Assembly: GCA_002081555.1 (NCBI GenBank)
Contig: MZNV01000824.1
Location: forward strand, 1-41,939
Direction of reading: 5' to 3'
Length of the DNA stretch: 41,939 bases
Source of the DNA: Protostelium mycophagum
Taxonomy: Eukaryota > Evosea > Variosea > Protosteliida > Protosteliaceae
In this document: one piece after another, positions 21,971 through 32,474 of the stretch
Layout: every line of letters begins with the position of its first letter
Numbering within the stretch: position 1 is the first letter of the stretch
Notes under the pieces: generated by a model
What the model saw: the letters and a program-made list of their open reading frames with translations, nothing else
Database searches by the model: none
Told to the model about the DNA's origin: nothing
Translations under genes and position numbers: made by a program

Positions 21971-22062
21971 GTTTCGTTTTTGAAGCTGTCAAAGAATGAA
22001 ATCACCCATGAATTGGTTTCGCGGATATGCGACGACCCGATCGATATCATCATCTTGAAAAA
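21971..22062. promoter_or_regulatory. 92-bp divergent intergenic region
   Basis: Separates the start codons of the C2-SNARE gene (-) and the TTL-family gene (+), so it must hold both promoters or one bidirectional promoter unless promoters reach into the genes. No TATA-like element was recognised. Confidence 0.6.
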
Positions 22063-24104
22063 ATGTCAGCAGACATCACACCCGAGGGTGTTCTGCAAAA
22101 CCACTCAGAATTAAGACAGACATTTGTTCCTGTTCTAAGATTGGATCTACCACGCCCAGGTGATGAGAAGTTATGTTGGTGAGTTGATTCTTCAATTCCA
22201 ATGTAATGTTCTAAATCCTTACGGAGGCATTGGAACATGGATCGATGTGGTTTCGGAGTTGAATGTGTCCGAAGACAATGGCACCATCCACCGGTGATCA
22301 TCTGATTCTAACAGAATTAATCACTGAAACATCTCAGCAACGACATAATACAACAGTCCGTCCTTTCAACTATTGCATAGTAGCGTAGGTATTGCATAAT
22401 TATCCGTGATCAATTGTTCAGAGCTCTGCAAGAGGCACATCCAAAAGAATTATTCAGAAGAACAATGGAGGAAAATGGCGGTATTTTGGTGAAAAAGGTG
22501 GTCGATTGTGATCTTCTATGGACGACTCATTTCAAACCAACCTCCCTTCCCGATTATAAAAATGGAATGATCATCAATCATATGCCAAATGGTCACCTCT
22601 TAACACAAAAATATAATTTGGCGAGGTAATATTTCCATCACAAACACAACATGCAAAAGTTCTCTGATGAATCACTCATGAGCTTTGACTTTGCAGATGT
22701 TTTCAGTTCAAAATCTTGATGCACGCCTAGATTTATTCCAAAGTGACGACAATAATAAATTCATTATAATATAACAAAAACACAATCCGTACATATTATT
22801 TCATTCTAGTCTAATTGATAAAAATAGCAACATGATGAGATGCAATTACCCCTGGGTGCCTCGATCTTATGTACTCCCTCAACATCTTGATGACGTCATA
22901 CAATACGGTGAAGATTTCCCAGAAAAGGTGTGGATCACTAAACCAGCTGGACTGGGTGAGTCTTCGTCTACAAGCACAAATCCGGATGTACAAGGTGGAA
23001 CAATTAATTGTGACAGGTGAGGGGAGAGGGGTCAAAGTCCAGAAGAAAATAACCAAGGAGGAGTTCAGCGAGCTAGAATGCGTAAGCCACACATATCTAC
23101 AATCACCCTGTCGTACCCATAATAAATTCAACAAAATATCCTGAATAAAACACAGGCGTATGTCTGCCAAGAGTATATACGGCGGCCTCTCACAGTTAGA
23201 GGCCGAAAGACAGACCTTAGGATTTACGTCTTAGTCACAAGCATATACCCGGTATGATACAACCTCCAGACTTTTTACTAAACAGAACAGAAGTTTGAGG
23301 CGTTTATCTATAAGGAGGGGATTTTACGTTTTGCTGGGGCAGACTACAGCGAGGACGATTTCAGCAACACATTCGCCCATCTATGCAACAACGCTCTCAA
23401 CAGACAGACAGATAAAGACATAAACGATCAGAATTGGGACTTGAAGAGATTCCAGGAATGGTATGAGGGGGTGTGTCATTTTACATCGTTGTAGATCGGA
23501 AATTAATTCGATGAAATTCTTGATTTTTTGACAAATTCTTGGTGACTGAAGAATCGCAGACGGGTCGCGATTTTCAGTCCATATGGGAGCAATTACGTAT
23601 GATAGCATCACAATCCTTGGCGGCAATTCGTGATGATGTCGTGAGGCAGTATAGAGAGTATTCCCATAATAAGAAGTTGAACTGTTTCGAACTCTTGGGA
23701 TATGACATCTTGATCGATGAAGATGGGAAATGTTGGCTTTTAGAGGTCAGTTCTCACGGAAAAATCGTTTCTTGTGTTGTTGAAAGCCAGAACAAAATCC
23801 CTTTCAAAGTATCAGAAGAACGGGTCACCAAAGCCACAAAACTTCTAAAAATAGATCTTTAAAGATTGAAAGATGACAGGTAAATGGATCACCTGATTTA
23901 TCAGCCGGATCCAGACGAGGCAGAAAGATATACACAACCGATTTCGCGGTGAAGAGCTCGCTGCTGGCGGACGTCTTCTCTATCGTTTTCTTCAGAAAGG
24001 GGGACGCATGCTCGACAATTCCTGATCAAATATCTGGAAATTTCGAGTTGGTCTACAACGAGCCAATAATTGACGTACCAGACAATGGGCTGGGATCACC
24101 ATAA
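22063..24104 (+). CDS. Tubulin-tyrosine-ligase-family (TTLL) enzyme, multi-exon
   Basis: The start is ATG 22063 ([20 protein letters not shown]). Later exons carry the TTL-family series: VVDCDLLWT and [20 protein letters not shown] (22420-22626), [28 protein letters not shown] (ATP-grasp Lys/Gly region), [28 protein letters not shown] and [10 protein letters not shown]. Then [21 protein letters not shown] is joined across a small intron to VNGSPDLS, matching the TTLL signature LLEVN-SPSL. The end is [16 protein letters not shown] and a tail of about 45 residues. TTLL enzymes ligate Glu, Gly or Tyr to tubulin tails or other proteins; which one cannot be told here. Exon joins around 22.3-22.8 kb are uncertain. 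No extra N-terminal domain was seen. Confidence 0.82.
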
Positions 24105-25165
24105 ACCATGATTAAAACTCGATATGCCACACATGTGGCAGGAAATGCTGAATTGGACTTACGTTGATAAGAGCCTGCATTCATGGCACCGTTTCACCAG
24201 ATGATCTAAACGGTAATCAGCCAAAGTATAAAGTTGTTTTTTGAATCAATCGGTTGAGAGGAACCATGTTTGACTGCGAATCAGGCTCCAAAGCTTGAAT
24301 CTTTCTCTTCCATGAAGCAAGTCTGTGACTGTCCAATTTACCCAAGGAGGGACTATCATACTTCGTAAGATGACTAAAATTATCCAACCTTTAGGGAGCC
24401 ACCTTGCCATATTCTTTTGAGATAGTGATGTCTTCAGAAAAACAACAAAATATATGAATTTTATTGGGCGAGATTTGGTTGTCATGATTTTCTCAATCGA
24501 ATCAATTCTCACACCTGAGATCAGATCAGATCAATAAAGTGAAGATGCACTCGAGGTAATGATGTGTGTTCTTACATTTTCTTCCTCCCACGTGCCCAAA
24601 TCTCATCCTGCCCGAAACATACCTATATTTAGCGTCCATTCACCACATCAAGATGATGACTTTTGGCCATTCTACCCAACCATTTTGTCAAATTCGAATG
24701 CTAGCACCGCAAATCGTCAGCCAGGTTCGTCATTAGGACGAAAGCGTGCGTGAGCGCGCCTCAGTCAACTTATTAACCCCCAAATCCTACGTCAGTTACC
24801 GCGGGGGGCGGTAAGGAATTGCAGTGACACTTTTGTAAGAAGATTGCGCATGAAAATTCAGAAGAATGCCGACGTATGTTCCACGAACTCCCAGCTTTCA
24901 GCTCTTCAATAACAGCTTCAACTCAACTGACAAAGAGTTACAGAGATAAAGATAACAAGGGTCTTCTTGTTGTTGAACAATCATCACAAAGAATGCTTCC
25001 ATGAGAGAAGCGTTGAGCCGACAAATCCAGATCTTTAAACCAAAAAGCTAAATATGGAAATAGCATCATCTGTAACTATGGAAATATCCTAGATGCTTTC
25101 CGATCTTCTTAAGAAAGAAGTGTGAAGCAAACCTGCCGACTTTGCTTCATTTTCAGAGTCCCGAG
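24105..25165. other. Intergenic region with repeat copy and promoter of the chitin-binding gene
   Basis: Holds the dispersed-repeat copy B (next entry), a minus-strand frame at 24246-24512 without recognisable domain, and a perfect hairpin TTACCGC-N5-GCGGTAA at 24796-24814. No gene is supported. Confidence 0.4.
24400..24740. repeat. Degenerate dispersed repeat, copy B
   Basis: Colinear and in the same orientation as about 2400-2800, 22 kb away, with many substitutions and small gaps. Shared words include CAATC-AATCAATTCTCACACC, CATTTTCTTCCTCCCA and CCAACCATTTTGTC. Confidence 0.5.
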
Positions 25166-27607
25166 ATGAGAGCAAGCTTCCTCAGCCTCCTCCTAGTTTT
25201 GCTTGGAACTTCTGCTGTTCTGGCTCAAAATTGCGGCTGCCTTCCCGGCATCTGCTGCTCTGTGGTAAAAGAATCCCCAATTCAATATTTTTGAAAGCTG
25301 ACAGTACGGATATTGCGGACTTGATGATCCCTGGTGCGGTGATTGGTGCGCAAAAGGATGCCCTTTAGAGTCCTACACCGACATGGATGCACAGCCATTT
25401 GTAAGAGTGTTCGTTCTCACATCCGATCTGAAGCGGTGCAGGTCTCACTCTCAACAACTCAAAATCGGTTCCTTGCGGTCGATGCCAGAAACTACATTGT
25501 CCTATCCGATTTACCTTCATCCTTCCAAGTGTTGAAGGGCTCAGCCGGAAAATACAAGTTCAAGCACGTTGGAACCGGGGCCTTCATTACCGCAAGCGGG
25601 TCGTTTCTCAAATTGGCCAGGTAATCGATCTTCCCACTGTTGATCTCGTCTGAATTTTTTCAGCGGAAGCAACCTCGGCTATAGAGCAGAGTTCCAGCCC
25701 TCCTTTTCGGGTTATCAAGTTACCTTCACGGCCGCTGAGAGCGTCAACTTGTACACCAACGGGACTTACATCTTCACCTCTTCTGGTAACACCCCCTTCG
25801 TCGCCATAATCAGACCCTTGAGATTCGACTTGGATACTCGCTTGGAGCTGCCACCTCTTGCACAATACGACATCTACAGCGGAGGCGATCCGGTCAGTGT
25901 CGACAGCAACTTCGGCTTGACTACCCTCAAGCGATCTCAGGGTTACTACTTTATACCAGTCAGAGTATCCCCCGGCGTCTACGCCATTCAACACAATCAA
26001 GGGTTTTATTTGACCGTCTCGGGATCGAAAGTTAATGCCTCCGCATTAGCGATCGGAACGGCCGAGAAGTTCGCCTTCCAAGTCACTGAGAAGTTTACAT
26101 TCATCAAGTCGCTGCTGAATAACAAGTACCTCTGTCGGCAAGGAAACGGAGACATTCTTGCCACAGGCGACTTCCCAGCCGGCACTTGTAACTTCGACAT
26201 GTACGCGCCTCCATACGTTGAAGACTACGGGTACCCGAGCACTTACAACGCATCTTTTGTGACTGTAAATGTAGGCCTTCATTTCTGTATTCACGATGTG
26301 GTTTTGACGATGACAGGTTGCTCTTCAGAGTCTGACTAACTCTGCTTTCCTGAAGAGAGACGTATCTGTGACTCCATACAGGTTAAAAACCGTGGCCTCC
26401 AACTACAGTGCCGATGTGTTCGCCCTCAAACCTCTCGATACTCAATACTATGCAATCAGACACACTCTGAGCAATCGCTACGTGACCGTGGACAACAATG
26501 GCGTCACCACTGTATCAACGTAATTATAATCTTGTTTTGCTTTCTGAAACGTCCCAGGAAGTTCGACACTCTCAGTGCCGCCTTCATTTTAAAGAATACA
26601 GACGGTCTTGGTACTTGGACTATCCAATCAGCGAACAATGATCGGTGGCTCGGAATCAACGCCGATGGTGGAGTCACCGTATACGATAACATTCAGTACT
26701 GGAACATTTGGGCACTCGAGGGTGCCCCGTATATACAAACCTTCAGTGAGACATCCGCATCTACAAGCACCCTTGCCACAGTGACCGCCAGTTTACCAAG
26801 CCCGAATTGGATACTTCTAAGCGGTGGAGCTACAACTAATCCTTCCGACCCTACTAAGCCTGTCTTCCTCTATGAGAGCTACCCCACTATAGATTCAACT
26901 TCTTCCCTTGGAGAATGGACAGCTTCGATCACGACCCACAATAATGGTGGTAGTGGCACGGTCACCGCTCACGTCACTGGAATCTTCGACCCTACCGCCC
27001 GCTTTGCCTCCGAGATCTACGATCAGACTGCTCCCATTGCTGTGAATCACCCCATTGTCGACGCAGTATGGGGAACACCTGTTAACACCCCGTACAACGG
27101 TGTCACCTCCTTGGTCACTGGAGGTGGTTCCCAAGCTGTCAATTTACAGAACTGTCCTACCGGTAACAACATGATCGTGGAGTCTGACCCCATCATCGAC
27201 CCCAGCTCCGGATTCGTCACAGGTTGGCGTGCCGCTAGCAAAGATCAATTCGACGTTTGCCTTGCCGAAGTCACATCCTTTGCCATCGTGCTCCACGATA
27301 TGTCCGGAAGATCTGCCGACATCAGTGTGGTATCCAACACGAGTGAAATCGTCGGTAAGGCCACCAGCACCACTGCCTTCAATCCTCCCTTCGGTGGATA
27401 CCCTCTGGGAGGCGGTGGTCGCGTACAATGGGACACTGCGGGATTGTTATTGACGAATTCATATCCCACGGCCAACGGCTGGTTCGCCTCTTCAGAGTAT
27501 TATGGACCCGTAAGAGATTATCCAATACATATTTGTGCATGCTGATCATTTCAGGACGGACCAACGGCAGGAACCTCAAGTGCATTCTCTATCATTGCCA
27601 AATTTTA
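25166..27607 (+). CDS. Secreted chitin-binding protein with beta-trefoil/fascin-like repeats
   Basis: The start is ATG 25166 with a clear signal peptide (MRASFLSLLLVLLGTSAVLA). A hevein-type chitin-binding domain is split by an intron: QNCGCLPGICCSV, then YGYCGLDDPWCGDWCAKGC. It has the Cys spacing and the YGYCG hallmark of type-1 domains. Then follow four repeats with the beta-trefoil/fascin pattern (NRFLAVDARN, TGAFITASGSFLKLA, YAIQHNQGFYLTVSG, NNKYLCRQGNGDILA, SNRYVTVDNNG, NDRWLGINADGG). The last 270 residues (from about YIQTFSETSAS) are Thr/Ser/Gly/Pro-rich with a few Cys and no recognised family. The stop TAA at 27605-27607 overlaps an AATAAA signal. It is probably secreted, binding chitin or related glycans in food, a cyst wall or matrix. 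It is convergent with the receptor gene, whose stop is 74 bp away. Confidence 0.85.
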
Positions 27608-27680
27608 ATAAAGGATTGACCAACATTTAATTATTCCCTTGTGCAACCACACACAAGCAGTTTTGGATGGGTTTTCCATT
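27608..27680. terminator. 73-bp convergent 3' intergenic region
   Basis: Lies between the stop codons of two convergent genes. It contains AATAAAGG (+) at its left edge, so transcripts of the two genes must overlap or end within about 70 bp. Confidence 0.45.
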
Positions 27681-30600
27681 TTATTTGGCATTATACAAAT
27701 CCTCGCTGCTCTGCTCACCAAGCCATTTCCTGCTATTCAATTCTACCATTGGACTCAAAGTGGAAGACAGTTCACAGATGTCAATCCTCTGTGAAGCTTC
27801 TGCCTGCCAACTGCTGAGGTCAGTTGCATGCCAATGAATATGTCGCTACCATTTTGTCATGATTTTATCAATGACATCATTGTCTGTGGGTAGTCTGCCC
27901 CCTTTGGAGATGTATTTAAATATCTACAGATGGTCAATATGTGAAATTTCAGTAAAAACTGACCTCTTGGTCATTCTTATCAGGGTAGGGTGTCTCTCCA
28001 TCCTTGTAAATTTCCCTGAAATTCAATTATTTGTGCATCTACAATGAAGACAATTGCAGATGTACACACCAGGCGACCACACCGTATGACCACACATCTG
28101 AGCCGAAAGAAGTACTTTTCTTGGAAAATAATTCTGGCGCCTGCCAGAATTAGAGCCGTGAAATTTTGCTGAAAATTCACGGAAAACTCACGCGATAGCG
28201 GATGGGACAGTCGGTGCTCTGCGTGCATTTTTGATTTGTTCTTCGGGCAGAACCTCATTATTTTAGAGATTTCAGCGGTTTTTGAACTCACCAAAATCAC
28301 ACAGTTTTGCCACATCATCGTTACGTATGAGTACGTTTTTGGAACATATGCTTCCGTGTATGACATCATTCTCTTTGAGGTAAGACATCGCACTAGCCAA
28401 TTGTTTCACTCTTCAACTCGTCAAAATCAAATAGGATGTAGATCGTTTTTAATGACCCACATCTCTCCTTTTTGTATTGTAGATAGGGGTGCTACCGCCT
28501 CGCTCCTCAGTCGGTCAAATAATGATGACGTCATGATTTCCATCACCATACACATCTTGTCCTCCTCATCATAGTAGGAGGAGAAATATTGTACGACGTT
28601 AGGATGTCTCAAGTCCTACCACAGTAAATATTCATGATGTCATGAGGTGTATTTTAAGTTTAATTAATTTAATGTAAGAGCCCACCTTTAAGATATTGAC
28701 CTCGCCCAAATATTTTTGGTTCTTTGGCTTCTTTATGGCAACTGGCGTTGTAGAAGAGAGTCTTCCGTTGTAGATGATGGAATGTTCTCCCACGTAATTC
28801 TCGTTGTCTACAACGAGGTTGTCCTGTTGAATTTTATTATATACATGTTGGCAAGATAATTCCGAACCTGATATGTTCTCATCATCATATTTGTCTCCAC
28901 ATGCTACAAATAGTTTATACAGATTTATTTTTATTTTTTGAAATGTAAATTCGGTACATACCTCATTCTTTATTCTCTTGCGTACTAACAACAGAAAGAC
29001 CAAGACAATTATTGCCAGAAAGACTGCACCCCCAACTGACACACCTACAGCCTTCAGTTTTCGTTGAAATTTCCAAGAAAATTACCTATGATGAGTCCAA
29101 TGGGTAGAGAGCTCGTTGTAGATGGTGTTTTCACAGCTAGTGGAACTGTTCCAATGGTAAAATTCGTCAAGTGGGTGCTGTAATTTTTTTAAATTTGAAA
29201 AAAAGCCTGCAAAGGAATTTACCATGAACATTTCACGGAAAATTCGGTGACATTTAACGTTGTGTCACAACCGTTTGACAGCCAAGCTTCTTGAGTCTCA
29301 TTCCAATAAAGGCATCTCAAGTCCAAAAGGCTCGTTGTAGACGAGACATACGTGATTGGGATGATTATGTCTATGGGGTCACTGCTATTGGACACCTGAC
29401 TTGTCATCCACTTGATCTAAAAATAATAAAATACCTCGACTTTGCGACCAAGAGAGTCCATCAAAGTTAGCCCAAAAACATCTGAAGAGTTATTATCTGG
29501 AATTTGGGTGAAAACTCCATTTTGTATTTTGAAACCGCTCATCACCACGATGGACGCGTTGTAGATGTCAAATGTCGACTTTGAGACGCTAGATTTGGCA
29601 CCGCCTGTCACATTTACGTCAACTCTACTGAAATTTCCCTTGATTCTTCTGAAGTCGTATGCCGAAACTGGTCACGTGATCAGAGCTGAAATTTTCCGGG
29701 AAATTTACCTGAGACAACATCACTGCTTATGGATATGGGGTTGGGCGATGTCTGGTTGTAGAATACAGAAGCCACGAGGTCATCAATGATGGTAGAATTC
29801 ACTATTCTTGGAGACTTGGAGAGTGCATCGTTCGCCTTTTGTACACTGATACTGTTTGTTGTATTCTGTACAGTTGGGAAGGGGGGAGGGAGGGAAGGGA
29901 GGGATGCAAGTGTTGTAGATGAAGCTGTGGTCGATGATGTAGCCAAAGATGTTGTTGAGGATGTTGTTGAGGATGTTGTTGAAGATGTTGTTGAAGATGT
30001 TGTTGATGATGTTGTTGATGTTGTTGAGGATGTTGTTGAGGATGTTGTTGATGTGGTGGAGGATGAGGTAATTGTTGGACAATCAATTGATGCTGGTACA
30101 CAATTATTGTTCTCCACAAGGCAATACCCAACATTCTTCAACAGTTGGTTCCATGAACCACAAATATATGTGATGTTGTTAGTGTACAATTGTCCCGCAA
30201 CCGCAGCAACTTGCGCATTAGAGGAATCAGGCGCCGGGCTGAGCGTCACGTCGACCAAGGTACCACCTGAAATTTCTCAGAAATTTCGCAGAAAAGTAGA
30301 TGAATCACCCGCAGAAAATTGGATGGCATTTCTGTAAGAGCTTTTGATGAAAGAGCTATTTTGGATAGTGAAGGGGCTGGCAAACCATACCATAGAATCT
30401 CCCCCACGGTATGACCCACTATACCTGAAAACAGTGTTGTAGATGCGGATATTCCCGCCAGACCCGTTCACGTGCAATGCTGTGACGGTCAGAAAGTCTC
30501 ACTGGAATGAAACTCACCCCCTCCGTTTCCGGGAAAATCCACATCAAAAGAGGAGTTGTAGATTGTCAAATAGTTTAGAGAGGAGATTGCACCGCCGTAA

Positions 30601-32092
30601 GTGGCTATATTGGAGTTGAACAAGCTGTTGTAGACTGTCACATGTCAAAAAAACATAGACACGTGATGTCACCTGTGGTGCTATTTTTAGAGTAAAGTGC
30701 CCCCCCAGAATTAGAAACTGCGTTGTTGGAAGAGAAGTTACAATCTCTCACGATGAGTTGATTCTGTGAAGCTATAAATAGTCAATTACGCTTGTCATTC
30801 TATGAAATCTCCACGAAATCTACGCGAAAAATCACCTATAGCGCCACCGTAGTTGCCATGGTTTTGTGTGAATGTACAATTCTCCGCGTAGAGATCATTT
30901 TGTGCGAAAATTGCACCAGAGTTCTCGGAACCGATAAGGTCATTACCACAAGATCTAAAAATAGAATTGTAGATGGCCGCCGAATTTGCAAAAATAGAAA
31001 TCCCCGCGACGTTCCCCCCCGTCGCCGACTCGTTGTAAAATTGGCAGTTGTAGATTTGTAAAGTAGAGGTGCTATAAATAGAAGCACCGCCGGCCGTGGC
31101 GAAATTTCCCTGAAAAGTGGTGTCGTAGATCTTCGTATTTCCCGCAGTATAAATCGCTACAATGTGTTATTTTTAGATCAACGATGACATTAGCAAAGGT
31201 AACATCCTTTTTGAGCTGTTGTCTAAACCCTATGGGCTTTTTTCCCAAGTTTTAAGACTCATCCAGATCGAAAGTGATCCTGATCTGACCTGATTCTATG
31301 TTGTTGTTGAAAGTAGATCCGAAAATAGTGAGATCACCCTGGCAATTGACTGCATGTTTGCATTGATTGAAGGTCACAGAACGCAGGACAAGACTACCGT
31401 TCGTGTCTATACTTGTTCCAAACACCGACGAATTTGAGATGGTCATTTGAGAGTTTTGTGGGGCCTCTAAAGACGATGAAATGGAGGATGACGTGATGTT
31501 GATGACGGATTGACGGCCGGTGATGGATAGAGGGCCATCCAAGGTGACATTTTCCATCTTGAGTGTGGAGGCGTCTGATGTGATTGGGAAGGGAAAGGTG
31601 GCGTTATAAAAGGCAACATTCTTAACAAGGTTAAATGTCCATGCTGCAGTGTTTCCGACGTTGGCAAGATAGATCTGAAGTTTTGAGATGTGATGTAGAT
31701 ATGAATATAAATCATTAATTTACCTCTGTAAAATTCCGGAATGTGTAAGCATTGAAAACATACTGGGACACCCCCCAGATATAAAGAGTTTGGACTTGCC
31801 AATGTGAAGGTGGTTCAATGGTTGCAATTGTACCTGGGGGATCCAAGCTGCCCATAATAACTTTCAGAGTAGAACAGATCTTCCTTCCATCTGCACGATC
31901 GACTGCTCAGTTGAGTGATTAAGTTCAGTACTTGTCTTCTACATCACCTCCAAACGCCGTCTTAACAATTACACAAGGATCACCCCTCTGCCAAAATCCC
32001 CATCTGGTCATAATGAGCCCAGAACTATCCCATTCAAAGTCGGCAAGAGCACTTCCAATAATATAGAGGAGGAAAAAGCACCGAAGCTGCAT
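27681..32092 (-). CDS. Beta-helix receptor-like pseudokinase, single transmembrane span
   Basis: The start is ATG 32092 with a signal peptide (MQLRCFFLLYIIGSALA). The ectodomain is a series of right-handed beta-helix (pectin-lyase-like) repeats with IYNT-F, N-SSF and -NV-F units across many exons. A Ser/Thr stalk (29.94-30.07 kb) follows, then more extracellular sequence and a transmembrane helix (GGAVFLAIIVLVFLLLV followed by RKRIKN). The intracellular kinase domain shows VAIKKPK, LRHPNVVQYFSSYYDEEDK, MEIMTSS, LCDFGSARRTNQKC, IRYRAPELFSKK, SDVWSYGVVAWEIYKDGETP, IFKYISKGGRLP and MTKCWQAEASQR. The catalytic loop is VIHGSICSKNVLI, so the HRD Asp is replaced by Ser: a predicted pseudokinase. The P-loop (VGEHSIIYNGRL) also lacks the usual glycines. 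It likely senses surface ligands and signals by scaffolding. Stop 27681. Confidence 0.82.
29935..30066. repeat. Coding 12-bp microsatellite (Ser-Ser-Thr-Thr stalk of the receptor)
   Basis: GATGTTGTTGAG-type units, in near-perfect 12-bp or 9-bp steps, encode STTS repeats on the minus strand. The stretch gives the receptor a probably O-glycosylated stalk that is likely to vary in length. An open frame on the plus strand (rich in DVVEDVVED) is its shadow. Confidence 0.85.
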
Positions 32093-32474
32093 GCTGGTGT
32101 TGCGACTCGTCTGTCAGACAGAGGTTGGGTATTTTGTGGAACTGCAGATGACATTTCCGGTGACACTTTGCGCATCGTGCATGATCATTTGATGCACAGA
32201 ATGCAGAAGAATCCAGCTTCATGCTTGAGCTGGTGGTTGCCTGGGGGTATTCAAATTATCCAAACACACTGAGCTTTTACGGTATGATAGGCTATAATGA
32301 GTCGTGGAGAACTTGAATACGCCAAGCAATATTCTGGTTTGTGGTGTCAAGCTTGACATGTGCCACTGTCACTCGAATTGCTTAACACGTCTTCCTCTAA
32401 ACAGTTAACCTTCCGTTGTGGAGGTCTTACCCTTTTATAGACACAACAATGGACTCGCTGGTGTTTGAAACTCT
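32093..32474. other. Intergenic region between the receptor and the ankyrin kinase
   Basis: Holds the 5' flank of the receptor gene (a TTTTACGGTATG motif near 32276) and the 3' flank of the ankyrin-kinase gene. No gene is supported. Confidence 0.4.

Noticed and set aside
23741-23862. Continuation of the TTL-family frame past LLEV to an early stop at 23862
   Set aside because: A GTCAGT donor after LLE and an acceptor at gatgacag give [11 protein letters not shown], the expected family signature, so the longer frame is read-through into an intron.
29786-30337. Plus-strand 183-codon frame rich in DVVEDVVED
   Set aside because: It is the antisense shadow of the Ser/Thr repeat of the receptor gene; the minus frame has splice signals, TM and kinase exons in continuity.
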